From NCBI RefSeq assembly GCF_030818775.1, contig NZ_JAUTAU010000001.1, positions 2,732,001 to 2,796,000 on the forward strand: DNA of 64,000 nucleotides, given 5' to 3'. A program made the translations under genes and the position numbers. Every line of letters starts with the position of its first letter. Within the stretch, counting starts at the first letter, position 1. The notes beneath the pieces are model-generated. The model was given only the letters and a program-made list of their open reading frames with translations, was not told the DNA's origin and made no database searches. Origin of the DNA: Bacillus sp. SORGH_AS_0510 (GTDB lineage: Bacteria > Bacillota > Bacilli > Bacillales > Cytobacillaceae). Of this stretch, positions 36,332 to 45,299 are shown one piece after another.

Positions 36332-36567
36332 TTCTTCAATGCGAAAATTGATACTTGAATACTCCTAAGCTAGAGCGTAAATATGGAACAGCCATTGCAG
36401 TCTGTAATTCATATACCTAATAAGGTGCATCGCTCTATAGCCCAAAATACGTAAAGTTGAGAGTAAGCTAAAAAGAATATCCAAAGCGTATCCCTCCACA
36501 TTGAAAATTAGTGTTAAAAGATAACACTGTGCTTATTGTTAATCTTCGAGGAAAATTTATACATCAT

Positions 36568-36600
36568 AAAAAATAGAGGTCGACTTATTTAGTCAACCTC
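36568..36600 (-). terminator. Terminator of yeeI
   Basis: On the minus strand GAGGTTGACT and AGTCGACCTC form a 10-bp stem (one wobble), followed by TATTTTTT. Confidence 0.8.
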
Positions 36601-36606
36601 TTCATT

Positions 36607-37326
36607 TTATTCTCCTAGGTCCACGTTGTGATATACCTGCTGAACATCGTCTAAATCTTCCAGGGTATCAATCATTTTTTCAAACTTTGCTTGTGCATCT
36701 TCCGGAAGGGTTACTTCGTTTTGTGCAAGCATGGTAAGCTCAGCTACTGTAAATTCAGTAACGCCAGCATTTTTAAATGCTTCTTGAACAGCATGGAACT
36801 GATCTGGTTCAGCATAAACAATGACAGAATCTTCTTCTTCAATAATGTCACGAACATCAACATCTGCTTCCATTAGAAGTTCCAAAACCTCTTCAGAAGT
36901 TTTACCTTCAATACCAATTACAGCTGTAGCATCAAACATATATGCAACAGATCCGCTGACACCCATATTTCCGCCGTTTTTACCAAAAGCAGCACGAACG
37001 TCAGAAGCCGTACGGTTTACGTTATTTGTTAAGGCATCGACAATAACCATCGATCCATTTGGACCAAAGCCTTCGTAGCGTAGTTCAGTATAGGCTTCAT
37101 CTGAACCGCCTTTTGCTTTATCAATCGCACGGTCGATAATATGTCTTGGTACATTGTAAGTTTTAGCACGCTCAAGAACAAATCGTAATGTTTGATTAGA
37201 TTCTGGATTTGGCTCACCTTGCTTCGCCGCTACATAGATTTCTACACCAAACTTTGCATAAATACGACTAGTATTTGCATCTTTTGACGCTTTCTTTTCT
37301 TTAATATTGTTCCACTTACGACCCAT
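36607..37326 (-). CDS. yeeI: YebC/PmpR-family protein, YeeI type
   Basis: 239 residues from ATG 37326 (GGAAAGAGAG upstream). It begins [20 protein letters not shown], the YeeI subclass signature, then [31 protein letters not shown] and [19 protein letters not shown]. YebC proteins were named as DNA-binding regulators. More recent work links them to translation of polyproline stretches. Cytoplasmic. Monocistronic. Confidence 0.93.
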   Translation of the reverse strand: MGRKWNNIKEKKASKDANTSRIYAKFGVEIYVAAKQGEPNPESNQTLRFVLERAKTYNVPRHIIDRAIDKAKGGSDEAYTELRYEGFGPNGSMVIVDALTNNVNRTASDVRAAFGKNGGNMGVSGSVAYMFDATAVIGIEGKTSEEVLELLMEADVDVRDIIEEEDSVIVYAEPDQFHAVQEAFKNAGVTEFTVAELTMLAQNEVTLPEDAQAKFEKMIDTLEDLDDVQQVYHNVDLGE

Positions 37327-37507
37327 TATGAACACTCTCTTTCCACTTTGAATCTACACAAAATTATCATCCTGACTTGTACCGTGTCAGAATAATAATT
37401 AGCAGTTCATGATAATTTCTATTTATCGAATCCAGCACACAAAATGCGGATTCATACACAGATAATATTATACCTTAAAAATGACATTTGTTAAGTATCA
37501 TGACTGT

Positions 37508-37541
37508 AAAAAAAAGACCTTTCCATGTAGGAAGGTCTTTT
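37508..37541 (-). terminator. Terminator of ilvA
   Basis: AAAGACCTTTCC region pairs with GGAAGGTCTTT, with a T-run on the minus-strand 3' side. Confidence 0.8.
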
Positions 37542-37546
37542 CACGT

Positions 37547-38812
37547 CTAAACGAGCATCTGAAACAATGTACTATCTTTATTAACTTCTCTGTAAAAGAA
37601 ACCCTTTGCTTTAATTCGTTCAATTAATGGGAAGTAATCCTCTTTATCCTTTAGTTCAATTCCCACTAAGGCAGGTCCCGTTTCCCGATTGTTCTTTTTC
37701 GTATACTCAAAATGGCTAATATCATCATTCGGTCCTAAAACATCAAATAAGAATTCACGCAACGCACCAGGTCGCTGTGGAAATTGAACGATAAAATAAT
37801 GCTGAAGTCCTTCATAAAGCTTTGAGCGTTCCTTAATCTCCTGCATCCGTCCAATATCATTGTTTCCACCACTGACAATACAAACCACCGTTTTCCCCTT
37901 AATTTGTTCTGCGTAGGTATCTAGAGCGGCAACGGAAAGTGCTCCGGTCGGTTCAACGACAATAGCATTTTCATTATAAAGCGATAAAAGAGTCGTGCAC
38001 ACCTTACCTTCTGGAACGACGGTAATATCATCCACAATTTCTTTACAAATGTTAAAGGTCTTTGAACCAACTGTTTTAACAGCGGCTCCATCCACAAATG
38101 GGTCGATTTCCACAAGTTTCGTCACTTCACCTTTTAAAATGGACTCCTTCATACCTGGTGCCCCTTGAGGTTCAACACCAATTAATTGTGTTTGCGGAGA
38201 ATAGTGTCTTAAGTATGTCCCTACACCCGCTAAGAGACCACCACCGCCGATTGCCGCAAACAGATAATCAATTTTATCAGGACAATCATTTAACAATTCG
38301 ACAGCAACGGTACCCTGGCCTGCAATTACATCATAATCATCAAAAGGGTGAATAAATGTACGGTTCTCATTCCGACTGCATTCCATTGCTTTTTCATAAG
38401 CATCGTCGAAGGTATCCCCTACAAGGACAATTTCCACACTATCTTTACCCCAAAACTTAACCTGATTCACCTTCTGCTTAGGGGTTGTACTCGGCATAAA
38501 GATTTTCCCATTGATTTTTAACAAATGACAGGAATAAGCAACACCCTGCGCATGATTTCCTGCACTTGCGCAGATGATCCCATTTTGAAGGTCTTCACCA
38601 CTTAATTTTTTAATACGGTTATAAGCCCCCCGAATCTTGAAGGATCGTACACTTTGTAAATCCTCTCGTTTTAAATAAACATGGCAGCAATAGCGTTCTG
38701 AAAGCAAATGATTATATTGCAATGGAGTTGGTGAAATCACATCTTTGATGGTATGGTTGGCAATAATGATATCCTCCACATTAAACACTTTTTTATCGAC
38801 CTGTTGATTCAT
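37547..38812 (-). CDS. ilvA: Threonine ammonia-lyase, biosynthetic
   Basis: 421 residues from ATG 38812 (GGAGGG 9 bp upstream). PLP enzyme converting threonine to 2-oxobutanoate, the first step of isoleucine synthesis. The PLP lysine lies in SVRSFKIRGAYNRI, SAGNHAQGVAY binds PLP phosphate region, and AAIGGGGLLAGVG is the Gly-rich loop. One ACT-like regulatory domain from about residue 340 (FIVQFPQRPGALREFLFDVL), the single-ACT form found in Bacillus. A T-box leader upstream couples expression to uncharged tRNA. Confidence 0.95.
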   Translation of the reverse strand: MNQQVDKKVFNVEDIIIANHTIKDVISPTPLQYNHLLSERYCCHVYLKREDLQSVRSFKIRGAYNRIKKLSGEDLQNGIICASAGNHAQGVAYSCHLLKINGKIFMPSTTPKQKVNQVKFWGKDSVEIVLVGDTFDDAYEKAMECSRNENRTFIHPFDDYDVIAGQGTVAVELLNDCPDKIDYLFAAIGGGGLLAGVGTYLRHYSPQTQLIGVEPQGAPGMKESILKGEVTKLVEIDPFVDGAAVKTVGSKTFNICKEIVDDITVVPEGKVCTTLLSLYNENAIVVEPTGALSVAALDTYAEQIKGKTVVCIVSGGNNDIGRMQEIKERSKLYEGLQHYFIVQFPQRPGALREFLFDVLGPNDDISHFEYTKKNNRETGPALVGIELKDKEDYFPLIERIKAKGFFYREVNKDSTLFQMLV

Positions 38813-38867
38813 TTTCACATTCCCTCCGTAGTTATGTAGTTTGTTTTATTCATTGTTTTTAAACAAC

Positions 38868-39135
38868 AAAAAACCCGTCCCCTTATATAGGGACGAGTTA
38901 CCTCGCGATACCACCCTACTTCCGCAAGTTTCAAAAAGAAGCTGCGGCTCTCGATTAACATACAAATTCATGCACGTGTTCCAATATAACGGCGGACTAA
39001 CCGGTATAACTTACATTACTAATTCAGCTATACATCTCAGAGATGATCTTCAAAGTGCCCTGTTATCGGCTCCCAGCAACCACCGACTCTCTGTAAAACA
39101 AGGAGCAATCCTACTCTTCTCTTCATAGATTCAAG
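38868..39135 (-). promoter_or_regulatory. T-box riboswitch leader of ilvA
   Basis: On the minus strand, in order: stem I with AGAGAGTCGGTGG and GCTGGGAGCC; a specifier region GAAGATCATC consistent with ATC (isoleucine); the T-box AGGGTGGTATCGCGAG, which pairs with the uncharged acceptor end; and a terminator GTCCC-TATATAA-GGGGAC followed by TTTTTT at 38868-38898. Upstream, TTGACA at 39174-39179 (minus) may be the -35. Uncharged tRNAIle would favour the antiterminator and raise ilvA expression. Confidence 0.92.
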
Positions 39136-39319
39136 TTTAATTTTTTTATAAGGTTACCACCCTAGAAAAAGACTGTCAATATTTTTTGATTATTTTTACT
39201 ATTTTGTAAATTATAAAGCGCTTACAATGTAAGGAAGTGTTTTTTGAACGATTATCATGACCATCATGGTATAATTTGGAGATGAAAGATAATTCAGAAA
39301 TCTGCAAGGAGTGATTGGT

Positions 39320-39832
39320 ATGTTGATTACATACAAGGGAGTTTCACCTTCAGTTCATGAGTCCGTATTTATGGCACCTGGCTCCTATATTATTGGGAAT
39401 GTTCAAATTGGGAAAGAATCAACGGTTTGGTTTAATGCGGTACTAAGGGGCGATGATGGAACTATTATCGTTGGAGAACGATGTAGTATTCAAGATAACT
39501 CAACGATTCATTTATATGAGGGATTTCCTGTCATAATTGAAGATGATGTGACGGTAGGACACAACGTCATTTTACATGGATGTAAAATTGGTAAGAGGTC
39601 TATTATCGGAATGGGTTCTACGTTATTGGACAATGTTGAGGTCGGCGAGGAATGTATTATTGGGGCCAATACCTTGCTCGCAGGAGGAATTAAAATACCT
39701 CCACGCTCCCTCGTTCTTGGTTCGCCAGGTAAAGTCGTCCGAGAGCTGACAGAAAAGGACCTGCAGATGCTGCAAATGTCCAGTGAACACTATGTACAGA
39801 AGGGAAAAGAGTTTAGGGAAATACTTAAATAA
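39320..39832 (+). CDS. Gamma-carbonic-anhydrase-family protein
   Basis: 170 residues from ATG 39320 (AAGGAG upstream). Left-handed beta-helix with hexapeptide repeats (VQIGKESTVWFNAVLRGDDG, IIEDDVTVGHNVILHG, VEVGEECIIGANTLL). The three zinc His ligands are in STIHLYE and VGHNVILH. It corresponds to the YrdA/YtoA group. Enzymatic activity of this group is variable. Confidence 0.9.
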   Translation: MLITYKGVSPSVHESVFMAPGSYIIGNVQIGKESTVWFNAVLRGDDGTIIVGERCSIQDNSTIHLYEGFPVIIEDDVTVGHNVILHGCKIGKRSIIGMGSTLLDNVEVGEECIIGANTLLAGGIKIPPRSLVLGSPGKVVRELTEKDLQMLQMSSEHYVQKGKEFREILK

Positions 39833-39939
39833 ACATTTTGGTGATTTCTTAAACTAATTTTCGAACGATACACCACCTTTTAGCTCTTAGATATTATATT
39901 TAGGTATAAAAGTACACCATTTTAAGCCCAAATTATTTT

Positions 39940-40032
39940 TTATCAGCGGATTTTTTACTCTTATCAGCGAATTTCAGGATTTATCAGCGGATATAATATA
40001 GTTATCAGCGAATATGAAACTTTATCAGCGAA
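39940..40032 (+). repeat. Five direct TTATCAGCG repeats at 20-21 bp period
   Basis: TTATCAGCG followed by GA or AA occurs at 39940, 39961, 39981, 40002 and 40022, all in the same orientation, at intervals 21, 20, 21 and 20 bp. It lies in the 304-bp gap between two convergent genes. An inverted repeat GGCCATCGT / ACGATGGCC (40059-40088) follows. Nothing else is seen in the gap. Confidence 0.9.
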
Positions 40033-40136
40033 TTGAAAAAATTTCTCTAATCTCAAGTGGCCATCGTTGTTGTTCGTACACGATGGCCAAGAAATTTCAC
40101 ACTTTAGTTTACATAACTTTATTATAAAAAACCAAT

Positions 40137-40715
40137 TTATTGTAACAACTTGATATCCTTAACAATCTGCTCATACGGTGGTTCCGATACGCCTTCATAC
40201 TTTTGTACAACAATCCCTTTTTCATCTACTAAATAAAAGGAAGTACTGTGAACAAATTGATTCGAACCTTCCATTTTAGCCGCTGCAGCCATAAAGGATT
40301 TATTGGCGAAACTTTCTATGAACTCCTGCTTATATCCGGTTACTAGGTCCCAATTAGAAAAATCCGCCTCTACTCCACTGGCATAATCCTTTAATACCCC
40401 TGGTTGATCATTGTCAGGATCGATGCTAAAAGATACAAGCTGAACTTCTACCCCTTCATCGGCTAATTTTCGCTGAAGTTCGGCCATGTTTGCCGTCATA
40501 GGGGAGCATACTGTATCGCAATTCGTAAACATGAAATCAGCTACCCAGACCTTTCCCTTTAGCTTTGAAAATGAAACAGCCTCACCATCTTGATTTAGAC
40601 CTTTGAAATTGCCTACCTCCATGTGTAGTGGAAATTCATTTTCCACATTCTTTTCTTTCTCAGAACAGGCAGAGAGAAGCGTTATAAGCAAAAGGAGAAC
40701 TATTAATCGTTTCAA
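40137..40715 (-). CDS. SCO1/SenC-family copper chaperone lipoprotein
   Basis: 192 residues from TTG 40715, chosen for AAAGGGTGG upstream and because a lipoprotein signal (LLLLITLLSAC) then begins near the N-terminus. Thioredoxin-fold domain with the copper-binding TNCDTVCSP (CxxxC) and distal HSTSFYLVD His. SCO proteins deliver Cu to the CuA site of cytochrome c oxidase. Corresponds to B. subtilis YpmQ. It lies after an ABC transporter operon but behind that operon's terminator. Confidence 0.9.
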   Translation of the reverse strand: MKRLIVLLLLITLLSACSEKEKNVENEFPLHMEVGNFKGLNQDGEAVSFSKLKGKVWVADFMFTNCDTVCSPMTANMAELQRKLADEGVEVQLVSFSIDPDNDQPGVLKDYASGVEADFSNWDLVTGYKQEFIESFANKSFMAAAAKMEGSNQFVHSTSFYLVDEKGIVVQKYEGVSEPPYEQIVKDIKLLQ

Positions 40716-40735
40716 CGAAAACCACCCTTTTTCAC

Positions 40736-40771
40736 AAAAAGGTGCCGAGTCAATTGACACCCAGCACCTTT
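40736..40771 (-). terminator. Terminator after the ABC transporter operon
   Basis: AAAGGTGC and GCACCTTT enclose an inner palindrome GTCAATTGAC; T-run on the minus-strand 3' side. Confidence 0.8.
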
Positions 40772-40779
40772 CATTCGTA

Positions 40780-41784
40780 TTAGTTAATAAATTGTGAATC
40801 AATCAATGCCGCAAAATCTGGCTTTTCCTTTAAGAACTTTAGCTCAACAGAAGAGTTTGCGAAGTCTTGAATGACATCTTTATTTACATCTGTTGTAAAA
40901 CGGATATTTTTCCAAGCACCATCAACAATATCTTTATCAAGCTCTTGTTTTGTACTTTCTTTAATACTCTTAATGGTAATTTCTTTTGCTTCTTCAGGAT
41001 TTTTCTTTATAAAAGCAATCGCCTCATTTTGAGCATCAACGATCTTTTGAATAATTTCTTTATCAGATTTGATTTTCTTACCGCTAGATACTAAAATTGT
41101 GTTCGGTAAAGTTGTTCCGAAAGAAATCTTTTTGCTGTCAACGATGATTTTAGCACCTGCTTCTTTTACTAACTGTGAAGCCCATGGCTCTGGAACCGCC
41201 GCGATGTCGACTTTTCCAGATTCAAACATAGCTGCATATTGTGCTGGATTTCCAGTTACATGCTTTAATGTGCCGCCAATTCGAGCAGATGAAATACCGA
41301 AATCTTGTAAGAAAGTTTCCATTTGAACATCATGTGTACACCCTACACCAGGTGTAATAAATGTTTTCCCTTTAAAATCCTCAACAGAATTGACTCCGCT
41401 TTTCTTACTGGCAACAATCGCTGTACCACCAGAAGATGCTCCAGCAATAATTTTTACGTCAGCCCCATTTGTAAAGTTATTCATTACAGGTCCTGGACCC
41501 ACTAAGCCTGCATCAATTTCACCCGTTTTCAGTGCTGTCATAAAGGCACCGCCATCAGGGAAAGTCTTGTATTCCACTTTCACGCCATTCCCTAATTCTT
41601 TTTCATAGTAGCCTTTTTCACGTGCAATCATGGCAGGTGCATGGTCAATATTAGGGAAGTAGCCTATAACGACCTTTTTCTCTTCTTTACCTGACCCTGA
41701 ACTTGCTTGGTCTGTCCCACATCCAGCTAATGCCCCCATTAGGAGTAGGAATAATAAGCTAATAATCGCAGTACGTTTCTTCAT
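40780..41784 (-). CDS. ABC transporter substrate-binding lipoprotein (SsuA/TauA/NrtA type)
   Basis: 334 residues. Lipobox LAGC at residues 19-22. Mature part follows the aliphatic-sulfonate/nitrate/taurine family: VVIGYFPNIDHAPAMIAREKGYY, FMTALKTGEIDAGLVGPGPV, GKTFITPGVGCTHDVQMETFL and AAVPEPWASQLV. It captures substrate outside the membrane for the permease and ATPase encoded upstream. The substrate is not determined by sequence. AACTAGAGAG precedes the ATG. Confidence 0.88.
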   Translation of the reverse strand: MKKRTAIISLLFLLLMGALAGCGTDQASSGSGKEEKKVVIGYFPNIDHAPAMIAREKGYYEKELGNGVKVEYKTFPDGGAFMTALKTGEIDAGLVGPGPVMNNFTNGADVKIIAGASSGGTAIVASKKSGVNSVEDFKGKTFITPGVGCTHDVQMETFLQDFGISSARIGGTLKHVTGNPAQYAAMFESGKVDIAAVPEPWASQLVKEAGAKIIVDSKKISFGTTLPNTILVSSGKKIKSDKEIIQKIVDAQNEAIAFIKKNPEEAKEITIKSIKESTKQELDKDIVDGAWKNIRFTTDVNKDVIQDFANSSVELKFLKEKPDFAALIDSQFIN

Positions 41785-41799
41785 CTCTCTAGTTCCCCC

Positions 41800-42561
41800 T
41801 TAATTTGTTGTTTCTAGACCCCAACGGCGAATAACATTTTGTTCCACTCGTTGGAAGAAAGCAATATCAACCACAGTGCCGATTACACCAATGATAATCA
41901 TAATGGCAATAACCATGCTCATGTTTCCAAAATCCGAAGCATATTTCAGTGTATACCCTAACCCTGGTCCCGTGCTGAGAATTTCCCCAGCCATTAATGC
42001 TCTCCAGGCAAATGCCCAACCAAGTCTTGCTCCAGTAACTGCATAAGGTATGGAGGCTGGAAATATAACACTTCTAAAAAGGTCAAACCCGCCAGATCCC
42101 ATAGTCTGAGCGGCACGGATATAAAGTGGTGGTACATTTTTAATACCAATTCTCATATTGATCGTCATAACGAGTGTAGCTCCTAAAATGACGATAAAAA
42201 TGACGGATGTTTCGTTTAGACCAAACCACATAATGGCAATAGGAAGCCAAACAATACTAGGAACACTCTGAAGAGCTAAAATCAATGTTCCTAAGGTCTC
42301 ATCGGCCGTTTTATTTTTAGCTAAAAGAATGCCTAAGCCTAGTCCTAAAATGATGGAGATGCCTAAACCAATAAATAAGCGACGAAAACTCGCCAAAATA
42401 TCATAGATTAAGGTTTTATCAGAAAAGCCCTTTTCTAACGCATTTAGCACATCAGTTGGTGCAGGCATAACGGATGGTGAAACACCGCTCACTGTTACAC
42501 CTATCTGCCAAATCACAAGTAGGGATACAAAGAAAATAATACGTTTAATTATTGGCTGCAT
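41800..42561 (-). CDS. ABC transporter permease (SsuC/TauC type)
   Basis: 253 residues, six membrane segments, BPD_transp_1 domain. The EAA loop is visible as YIRAAQTMGSGGFDLFRSVIFPASIPYAV. Its ATG lies inside the ATPase gene (17-bp overlap), showing translational coupling. It ends 15 bp before the binding-protein gene. Confidence 0.9.
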   Translation of the reverse strand: MQPIIKRIIFFVSLLVIWQIGVTVSGVSPSVMPAPTDVLNALEKGFSDKTLIYDILASFRRLFIGLGISIILGLGLGILLAKNKTADETLGTLILALQSVPSIVWLPIAIMWFGLNETSVIFIVILGATLVMTINMRIGIKNVPPLYIRAAQTMGSGGFDLFRSVIFPASIPYAVTGARLGWAFAWRALMAGEILSTGPGLGYTLKYASDFGNMSMVIAIMIIIGVIGTVVDIAFFQRVEQNVIRRWGLETTN

Positions 42562-43330
42562 AAGCTAGTTCCTCTTTTACAACTTTATCAATCTCAGATT
42601 GTAGTAAACTCATAATCTTTTCCTCTAATTTTGCAACCAATTGTGTATGGTTTTCACGAGGCCTTGGTATTTTTACCTGAATGTCTTCTAAAACCACACC
42701 AGGCCTTGTTCCCATGACAATAATTCTGTCAGATAACTTAATTGATTCACGAATACTATGTGTAACAAATAGAATTGTTTTTCTTGTTTCAATCCAAATT
42801 TTTTCTAATTCAATATGAAGTCTTGATCTTGTTTGTTCATCAAGAGCACCAAACGGTTCATCCATGAGTAATACCTTTGGATTCATTGACAATGCTCTAG
42901 CGATAGATACACGTTGCTGCATCCCACCGGATAATTCATGTGGAGAGTGCTTGGTATAGTTACTTAGCTGTACCATCTTTAAGTATTGATGAGCAACTTC
43001 TCTTGCCTCATTCTTTTTCATTTCCTTTCGAAGCGCGAACATCACATTCTCTTCTACGGTCATCCATGGAAATAAAGCAGCTTGTTGGAATACCATTCCT
43101 CGGTCTCTCCCTGGCTTGGTAATTTTCTCACCGTTCAGAAATACCTCACCATTTGAAGGCTTGGTTAAACCCGCAACAATTGATAATAAGGTAGATTTCC
43201 CACAGCCAGATGGTCCAAGAATAGAAACAAATTCTCCCTCTTTAATTTCAAGGTTAATATTAGAAAGGACTGTATTGACCGAATTTGAATTTCCGAATTC
43301 TTTATTTACATTATTTATATGAAGAAACAT
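42545..43330 (-). CDS. ABC transporter ATP-binding protein (SsuB/TauB type)
   Basis: 261 residues from ATG 43330. Walker A GPSGCGKST, Q-loop VFQQAALFPWMT, signature LSGGMQQR, Walker B VLLMDEPFGALD, H-loop VTHSI. First gene of the three-gene operon, preceded by a consensus promoter at 43393-43420. No sulfonate monooxygenase or nitrate genes are linked, so import of sulfonate, nitrate or a thiamine precursor cannot be decided. Confidence 0.9.
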   Translation of the reverse strand: MFLHINNVNKEFGNSNSVNTVLSNINLEIKEGEFVSILGPSGCGKSTLLSIVAGLTKPSNGEVFLNGEKITKPGRDRGMVFQQAALFPWMTVEENVMFALRKEMKKNEAREVAHQYLKMVQLSNYTKHSPHELSGGMQQRVSIARALSMNPKVLLMDEPFGALDEQTRSRLHIELEKIWIETRKTILFVTHSIRESIKLSDRIIVMGTRPGVVLEDIQVKIPRPRENHTQLVAKLEEKIMSLLQSEIDKVVKEELAYAANN

Positions 43331-43392
43331 TCCATTCACCCACTTTACCCATAAATCACATTAGTTTTATCGGATTAATTAAATTAATATTA

Positions 43393-43420
43393 ATTATATA
43401 CTCTGACAAATTTATGTCAA
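43393..43420 (-). promoter_or_regulatory. Sigma-A promoter of the ABC transporter operon
   Basis: On the minus strand TTGACA (43420-43415), 16-bp spacer, TATAAT (43398-43393). Both hexamers match consensus perfectly. The leader to the start codon is about 60 bp and AT-rich. Confidence 0.8.
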
Positions 43421-43429
43421 TCTTTTTAC

Positions 43430-43473
43430 AAAAAAAGTGCCTGACCCCAACAGATTTCGCTGGGGTCAGGCAC
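43430..43473 (-). terminator. Terminator of the SpoIID/LytB-like gene
   Basis: GTGCCTGACCCCA (43437-43449) pairs perfectly with TGGGGTCAGGCAC (43461-43473), followed by seven T on the minus strand. The sequence TGCCTGACCC recurs in the terminator at 47.6 kb. Confidence 0.88.
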
Positions 43474-43484
43474 CGCTTTAGAAT

Positions 43485-45167
43485 TTATAGTAAATATCCA
43501 CTTGTATGAAAGGTATACCATTTGCCATTAATATATTGTTTGTTTTGTACCATTGCACCGTTTGGAGTTAAATAATACTTCTTTCCATGATCATTTATCC
43601 AGCCGGTAGCCATGGCACCTGAAGAGGTTAGATAATACCACTTATTATGATCCTTTATCCAGCCGGTTGCCATTGCTCCATCTAATTTTAAAAAGTACCA
43701 TTTGCCACTAACTTTCTGCCAACCGGTTAACATTTTGCCATTTTGGTCAAGATAATACCACTTGTTGGCATCCTTTAACCATCCTGTAGCTTTAATGCCA
43801 TTTGTCTGGATGAAGTACCACTTTCCTTGCTCTTTCATCCAGCCAATCTTTTTAGCTGCCGAAATGGATTGGCCATTTCCTTCATACATTTGAGCAACAG
43901 TGATTCCTGGATAATAAAACTTTAAAATCTCTTGATAGCTTTTTCCTGCTCCTGCCATGTTTTGAGCACCCCATTGGCTCATTCCCACACCATGGCCGTC
44001 ACCTGTACCGGAAACACTAAACAAACCATTTTCTGTTTTCATTTCGTTTACTAAATAACTAAGCATCATTCGGTTACCAATAATGGATCGAACTTTTGAA
44101 GCACTGATATTAGCGAATGACACGTGTTGCTTTTCTAAGTTTCCTTCGGCATCTATCTTATCTTTTACATAAAACTCTACCGTTATGTTTCCCTTTGTCA
44201 CTCGCCCACCAGAACCTACGCTATGAAGTGAGAATTCAGGAATGGATAAAATTTTTATTTCTGTGTTTGCATAACCATTATTAGTTAGCCACATTTTAAT
44301 ATTAGATGAGATTGTTGAATCCACTTCTTTTGTAGAAGACCACCAATCAGATGGTTTAGATAAATCTAATGAGGTAATATCAATTTGTGTTTGGTGAAAT
44401 GAGAATTTCCAGTTGGTTTTCGGATCATATGGATCTAGTTTAATTGTCATATATGGCACGGCGCTTGTACCCCACGCATTCGCGTTACTTTCTGTCCTTC
44501 CGCCATTACTGGCAGAATAAACGGCATCTATTAAACGGCCATTATACTCAGCAACCTGTCCTTTGGTTTCATCCACTGCTCTTGTTGTATTCGGCGTCCA
44601 GATATATCCACCGTATACTTGATATAAAATCGTATCATCGATGACTCCTCGTTTGTTATAACTCATAGCATACGTTCTTGCTGCAACCGCTTGTGTTTTT
44701 AATGCATCGATGTTCCAAAACGGGTACATTTCAATCGGGACAACACCCTTTAAATAATTTTCCATTGAAATGGAGTTTAGAGGTCGAATGTATTTATTGT
44801 TTTCGATTAAAAAATCAAAGCTTCCTAAATAGGGACGATCATTGATGGAGAGTTGTGAACTCGCTTGTATTGGTGTAGTAGATAAAGATGTAAATGATTC
44901 CAGGAGATTATTATCTTTATATAAATATAATTTCTCATTTTGCAGTTTAAGTAGATAAGTACTACCTGATTTCAAAATGATATTTTGGTTACTCGTATTA
45001 AAGTCACCTATAGGTTTTAAGGTTAGTTCTGATTTGTTGCCTAAAAAATTCATTAATTTTACTTTAACAATGGGTTCTGTCTCTTGGGCTGAGGTGTCGT
45101 AAGTAAATGTGAAAACAGATAGAAATAAAGTAAACACAGCCACAAATAAAATGGTTTTATTAAACAG
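43485..45167 (-). CDS. SpoIID/LytB-domain protein with C-terminal choline-binding-type repeats
   Basis: About 560 residues, exported. SpoIID/LytB domain spans residues 120-425: MENYLKGVVPIEMYPFWNIDALKTQ, AVAARTYAMS, YSASNGGRTE and GDGHGVGMSQWGAQNMA, the family's peptidoglycan lytic-transglycosylase or amidase-enhancer region. The C-terminus holds five to six 20-residue repeats (TGWIKDHNKWYYL type) that bind teichoic acid or glucan. Start: the CTG at 45167 has GGAGGG 7 bp upstream and yields a full signal peptide (LFNKTILF plus hydrophobic core, cleavage after SAQ). GTG 45143 has no ribosome site and gives a signal without the basic N-region. Confidence 0.8.
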   Translation of the reverse strand: MFNKTILFVAVFTLFLSVFTFTYDTSAQETEPIVKVKLMNFLGNKSELTLKPIGDFNTSNQNIILKSGSTYLLKLQNEKLYLYKDNNLLESFTSLSTTPIQASSQLSINDRPYLGSFDFLIENNKYIRPLNSISMENYLKGVVPIEMYPFWNIDALKTQAVAARTYAMSYNKRGVIDDTILYQVYGGYIWTPNTTRAVDETKGQVAEYNGRLIDAVYSASNGGRTESNANAWGTSAVPYMTIKLDPYDPKTNWKFSFHQTQIDITSLDLSKPSDWWSSTKEVDSTISSNIKMWLTNNGYANTEIKILSIPEFSLHSVGSGGRVTKGNITVEFYVKDKIDAEGNLEKQHVSFANISASKVRSIIGNRMMLSYLVNEMKTENGLFSVSGTGDGHGVGMSQWGAQNMAGAGKSYQEILKFYYPGITVAQMYEGNGQSISAAKKIGWMKEQGKWYFIQTNGIKATGWLKDANKWYYLDQNGKMLTGWQKVSGKWYFLKLDGAMATGWIKDHNKWYYLTSSGAMATGWINDHGKKYYLTPNGAMVQNKQYINGKWYTFHTSGYLL

Positions 45168-45267
45168 AAATTATCCCTCCGAAACTAGTAATTTAGTACC
45201 AGCTGATAGGATAATCATATAGTAATAGATTCACTTGTTACAATGGAATATTATTTCCAAAAAGCCT

Positions 45268-45292
45268 AAAAAGCGAGACCAATTCGTCTCGC
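45268..45292 (-). terminator. Terminator after the proline iminopeptidase locus
   Basis: GCGAGAC and GTCTCGC form a 7-bp stem followed by TTTTT on the minus strand. Confidence 0.75.
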
Positions 45293-45299
45293 CATAGAT

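Noticed and set aside
39940..40032. CRISPR or promoter reading of the TTATCAGCG array
   Set aside because: Repeats are too short and spacing too close for CRISPR, and the flanking genes are convergent.
40059..40088. Inverted repeat GGCCATCGT / ACGATGGCC as a terminator
   Set aside because: No T-run on either side within a normal distance.
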